From OFTM291 sp041741375 (GTDB lineage: Bacteria; Gemmatimonadota; Gemmatimonadetes; Gemmatimonadales; GWC2-71-9): DNA of 23,419 nt. The stretch covers positions 1 through 23,419 of the forward strand of contig JBGSKF010000054.1 of the NCBI GenBank assembly GCA_041741375.1, read 5' to 3'. The notes below the pieces were generated by a model that saw only the letters and a program-made list of their open reading frames with translations, ran no database searches and was not told where the DNA came from. The translations under genes and the position numbers were made by a program. Positions 21,026 through 23,419 of this stretch are shown piece after piece (within the stretch, counting starts at the first letter, position 1; the number at the start of each line of letters is the position of its first letter).

Positions 21026-21547
21026 ATGCGGTGTGCGTCGATCATCGGACGGAAGAATGCCGGGAAGACCACGCTGCTCGTGGCCCTGGTGCGCGAGTTC
21101 CGGCGTCAGGGATACCGGGTGGCCACCATCAAGCATGCTCATCATCCGGCGGACAGCGACACCCGGGGCACCGACTCCTGGCGCCACTTCACGGAGGGTG
21201 AGTCCGACCAGACCCTCCTTGTGTCCCCCACCACCCGCACCCTCTTCGAGCGGGTCCCCGATCAGACCAGCCCCCGTGATCTCGCCCGACGATACTTTCC
21301 CGAGGCGGACCTCGTCCTGGTGGAAGGGTTCAAGTCGGCGGGACTCCCCTGTGTCGAGGTGCATCGCCGGGAGATCGCCGAAGCACCGATCCACAACCCG
21401 GATGACCCCGGCGCCCGGAACTGGATCGCCGTCATGACCGACGATGCCGACTTGCGGGCCACCTGCCCCGTCCTCCGGTTTCAGGACACCATGTGGCTCC
21501 ATCTCCTCGCCTCGATGATCCTGGAACGAGCCGAGGTTCTCGGGTGA
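21026..21547 (+). CDS. mobB: Molybdopterin-guanine dinucleotide biosynthesis protein B
   Basis: A 173-aa P-loop GTPase-like protein. Walker A GRKNAGKTT (8-16), YRVATIKHAHHPADSDTRGTDSWRH (30-54, in pieces YRVATIKHAHH, PADSDTRGTDSWRH), and LVLVEGFK (96-103), all hallmarks of MobB. It binds GTP and assists MobA; it is not always essential in bacteria that have it. The ATG at 21026 starts two bases after the mobA stop, and its TGA overlaps the moeA GTG. mobA, mobB and moeA thus form one translationally coupled molybdenum-cofactor unit. Confidence 0.95.
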   Translation: MRCASIIGRKNAGKTTLLVALVREFRRQGYRVATIKHAHHPADSDTRGTDSWRHFTEGESDQTLLVSPTTRTLFERVPDQTSPRDLARRYFPEADLVLVEGFKSAGLPCVEVHRREIAEAPIHNPDDPGARNWIAVMTDDADLRATCPVLRFQDTMWLHLLASMILERAEVLG

Positions 21548-22788
21548 ACGCCGGCGAGGCGGCCCGGCTGATCCTGGACGCCATCGACCCTCAACCCCCC
21601 CTGCGCGTCCCCCTGGACGATGCGCTTGGCATGGTGCTGGCCGAAGAGGTGGTGAGCCCCCTCGATCTCCCCCCCTGGACCAACTCCGCCATGGATGGGT
21701 ACGCCGTCCGGTCCGAGGATGTGCGGGGCGCCTCCGCCGCCTCGCCCCGCACCCTCCGGGTCGTGGAACGGATCCCGGCGGGGCATGTGCCGGTGCACGC
21801 GCTCGAGCCGGGCACCGCCTCACGGATCTTCACCGGGGCCGCTCTCCCCCCCGGGGCCGATGGTGTCATCCGGCAGGAGGACACCGACCAGGGCGACAGG
21901 ACCGTTTCCATCACCAACGCGCGCGATGCGGGAGCCAACATACGTCACGCCGGGGAGGACGTCCGGCGCGGCACCTCGGTCTGTGCCCCCGGCACGGAAC
22001 TCGGGCCCGCCCATCTCGGCCTCCTCGCCTCCCTCGCGGTGAGCCACCCCCTCGTGGTGCGGCGTCCCCGGGTGGCCATCCTCGCCGGGGGCGACGAGAT
22101 CGCCGATCTCGACCAGCGCGACGAGATTCTGTCCGGCCGAAAGATCGCCAGCTCCAACACCCACGCCCTCCTCGCCCTGGTCCGGACGGCGGGAGGCGAA
22201 CCTGTCTCACTTGGGATTGCCGCCGACACCGCCGCGAGCGTGCGGGATCACCTGGAACGGGCCCGCGACGCCGACCTCCTCGTCACCACCGCGGGTGTCA
22301 GCGTGGGAGAGCATGACCATGTGCGCCAGGTCATCGGGTCGATGGGAGGAACCGTCACCTTCTGGCGCCTCCCGATCCGGCCCGGTGCCACCACGGCGTT
22401 CGGCCGGCTCGGGAGAGTGCCCTGGCTCGGGCTCCCCGGCAACCCGGTGAGCACCATGGTGACTTTCGAGCTCTTCGTGCGGCCGGCGATCCGCCACATG
22501 GCCGGTCACCGGCTCCCCTTCCGGTCGGCTCGCACGGCCCGCCTCGCCGACCCGATCCACCTCACGGCTCCGCTGCAACATTTCTTGCGGGGAATCGCCC
22601 GGGAGGATCCCGCGGGCGGGCGATCGGTCCAGCTCACCGGTCCCCAGGGCTCGGGGAGGCTCACCTCCATGGTCGCGGCCAACGCGCTGATCCTTGTTCC
22701 GAATGGAACAACCGACCTCGCGGCGGGCGCCGAGGTCAGGATTCTGCCGCTCGATGAGGGGAGATACGGGGACAAACCGGAATACTGA
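21544..22788 (+). CDS. moeA: Molybdopterin molybdenumtransferase
   Basis: A 414-aa protein, full length. PWTNSAMDGYAVR (44-56) keeps the aspartate (D51) equivalent to E. coli D59; RIFTGAALPPGADGVI (94-109) keeps the equivalent of T100; further motifs are ILAGGDEI (179-186), TTAGVSVGEHDHV (248-260) and GLPGNPVSTMVTF (296-308). It inserts molybdate into adenylylated molybdopterin. The commonly conserved KPGKP loop reads RPGAT (279-283), so both lysines are changed. Start is GTG at 21544, overlapping mobB as GTGA; the longer frame to 21493 lies within mobB. Confidence 0.95.
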   Translation: MNAGEAARLILDAIDPQPPLRVPLDDALGMVLAEEVVSPLDLPPWTNSAMDGYAVRSEDVRGASAASPRTLRVVERIPAGHVPVHALEPGTASRIFTGAALPPGADGVIRQEDTDQGDRTVSITNARDAGANIRHAGEDVRRGTSVCAPGTELGPAHLGLLASLAVSHPLVVRRPRVAILAGGDEIADLDQRDEILSGRKIASSNTHALLALVRTAGGEPVSLGIAADTAASVRDHLERARDADLLVTTAGVSVGEHDHVRQVIGSMGGTVTFWRLPIRPGATTAFGRLGRVPWLGLPGNPVSTMVTFELFVRPAIRHMAGHRLPFRSARTARLADPIHLTAPLQHFLRGIAREDPAGGRSVQLTGPQGSGRLTSMVAANALILVPNGTTDLAAGAEVRILPLDEGRYGDKPEY

Positions 22789-22795
22789 GTTTCCC

Positions 22796-22823
22796 GTGTT
22801 CAGCTCTCAGTGTCCAGTGTATG
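22796..22823. repeat. Heptanucleotide tandem array 4 (GTGTCCA-like, degenerate)
   Basis: Four 7-base units in phase, GTGTTCA, GCTCTCA, GTGTCCA and GTGTATG, starting 8 bases past the moeA stop. It is degraded relative to arrays 1-3. Confidence 0.55.
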
Positions 22824-22993
22824 GAGTCATCCCGAGTGAAACGAGGGATCTGTGAACACCGCAGGTGCACTTCCCGTCATCCGGACCACGGAACCCATCA
22901 GGAGCGAGAGTGAATCGCCGGTGGACGCAACCGACGGGAAGTGCAACAACCGGTTGCCACAGATCCCTCGGACTGCCCCCTCGGGATGACTCC
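22823..22993. repeat. Large imperfect inverted repeat related to direct repeats A and B
   Basis: Arms at 22823-22878 and 22933-22993 share, in mirrored order, GGAGTCATCCCGAG, CGAGGGATCTGTG and TGCACTTCCCGTC, around a 54-base centre. The right arm has the same ACGGGAAGT, CAGATCC and CTCGGGATGACTCC modules as 3112-3207. The transcript would fold into a long hairpin past moeA. The rest of the gap, 22994-23048, shows nothing recognisable. Confidence 0.75.
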
Positions 22994-23048
22994 GGTGGTC
23001 GTCCCAGTTCCCCCGATGCCGATCGCCTGTCGTTTGCACCTGGGGCAC

Positions 23049-23068
23049 GGGCGACGCATGCGTCGCCC
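23049..23068. repeat. Perfect 20-base palindrome
   Basis: GGGCGACGCA is followed directly by its reverse complement TGCGTCGCCC. With the following CTAC it has the layout of the repeat at 12505-12529. Confidence 0.8.
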
Positions 23069-23107
23069 CTACACCCTACACCCTACACCCTAACACACTA
23101 CACCCTG
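23067..23107. repeat. Heptanucleotide tandem array 5 (CCCTACA)
   Basis: Three perfect CCCTACA units, then a CCCTAA variant and CACTACA with one extra base, and a partial CCCTG. It ends four bases before the stop codon of the gene at 23112 (minus strand). Confidence 0.85.
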
Positions 23108-23111
23108 CTTT

Positions 23112-23419
23112 CTACTCCCTCTTGCCCACTCCCGACAGATCCGCGAGTCCTGTCTTGAGCGCCCGCATCAACTGATTCAGGTCGATCCGCTCCGCCAGTG
23201 CGCGCACCTCTCCCTCCATCCGAGGATACAGCGTTTTTCCATCCCCGGTGAGCCGCGTGTACAGGGCACGCAACTCGACCGCCTGGAGCGTCCGCCCCCC
23301 GGCATAATAGGCCAGGCTCGCGTGGCCGATCCCGTAGGTGGCGGCAAAGGTGAACGCCGCGCTGGTCGCGACTCCGGCGGCTCCGCCGGCCCAGCGACCC
23401 CCCAGGGACCGGGCCACCC
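23112..23419 (-). CDS. DUF697-like protein, C-terminal part (cut by window edge)
   Basis: About 102 residues of a C-terminus are visible; the frame stays open to the window end, so the real start lies outside. GGRWAGGAAGVATSAAFTFA then ATYGIGHASLAYYAGG and LRALYTRLTGDG resemble the small-residue-rich helices of DUF697/YcjF-like proteins. The final part, MEGEVRALAERIDLNQLMRALK, is helical. Members are inner-membrane-associated and often fused or linked to GTPases; that partner cannot be seen here. Position past array 5 gives its 3' end. Confidence 0.5.
   Translation of the reverse strand, partial: VARSLGGRWAGGAAGVATSAAFTFAATYGIGHASLAYYAGGRTLQAVELRALYTRLTGDGKTLYPRMEGEVRALAERIDLNQLMRALKTGLADLSGVGKRE

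Noticed and set aside
23067..23107. Telomere-like CCCTA repeat
   Set aside because: The unit is 7 bases, the array is short and internal, and other arrays in the window have the same period with different units.

Overview
The window is GC-rich chromosomal DNA from a bacterium, most likely a member of the Gemmatimonadota. This is inferred from codon and base bias and from the family style of the secreted proteins: signal peptides ending in -AAQ, -QGQ, -GAQ or -AGQ, a 6-bladed beta-propeller lipoprotein, and a DUF4139-like secreted protein. No rRNA, tRNA, CRISPR array, phage or transposase gene was seen. Coding density is high, with many 4-base ATGA or GTGA stop/start overlaps, except in a few repeat-filled gaps.

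Layout. (1) 1-2116, minus strand: a glutaryl-CoA dehydrogenase-like acyl-CoA dehydrogenase followed by etfB and etfA (cut by the window edge), that is, an acyl-CoA oxidase step with its electron acceptor. (2) 2117-3247: a gap of about 1.1 kb made of interspersed repeats, with a probable 61-aa lipoprotein that has its own promoter, a palindrome in the promoter spacer and a perfect CRP/FNR-type site. (3) 3248-8164, minus strand: a six-gene, tightly overlapped operon: a secreted protein, an NAD-type isocitrate dehydrogenase homologue, a zinc-ribbon membrane protein, a DUF4139-like secreted protein, a CpdA-like phosphoesterase and a SprT-like metalloprotease. (4) 8372-11381, minus strand: a secretion-oriented cassette of a tiny six-cysteine secreted protein, a beta-propeller lipoprotein, a DsbA-like membrane-anchored thiol oxidoreductase and a PDZ protein. 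A divergent AraC-like HTH gene lies at 11675-12397. This cassette is the best candidate for an undescribed system.

(5) 12709-18091, minus strand: SH3-repeat secreted protein, small helical protein, guaB, nrnA, nfu-type Fe-S scaffold and Mrp/ApbC ATPase, driven by a strong-looking promoter (TTGACA-N17-TACTAT) that overlaps the start codon of the divergent gpmI. (6) 18122-22788, plus strand: gpmI, an outer-membrane beta-barrel protein, then mobA, mobB and moeA for the molybdenum cofactor. (7) 22789-23111: repeats only. (8) 23112 to the end: the C-terminal part of a DUF697-like protein.

The gaps share a striking theme. Five separate tandem arrays, each with a different 7-base unit, lie beside or inside gene 3' ends. 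At least four families of palindromic or composite interspersed repeats recur between distant gaps. All identifications come from reading motifs by eye; no database search was run.
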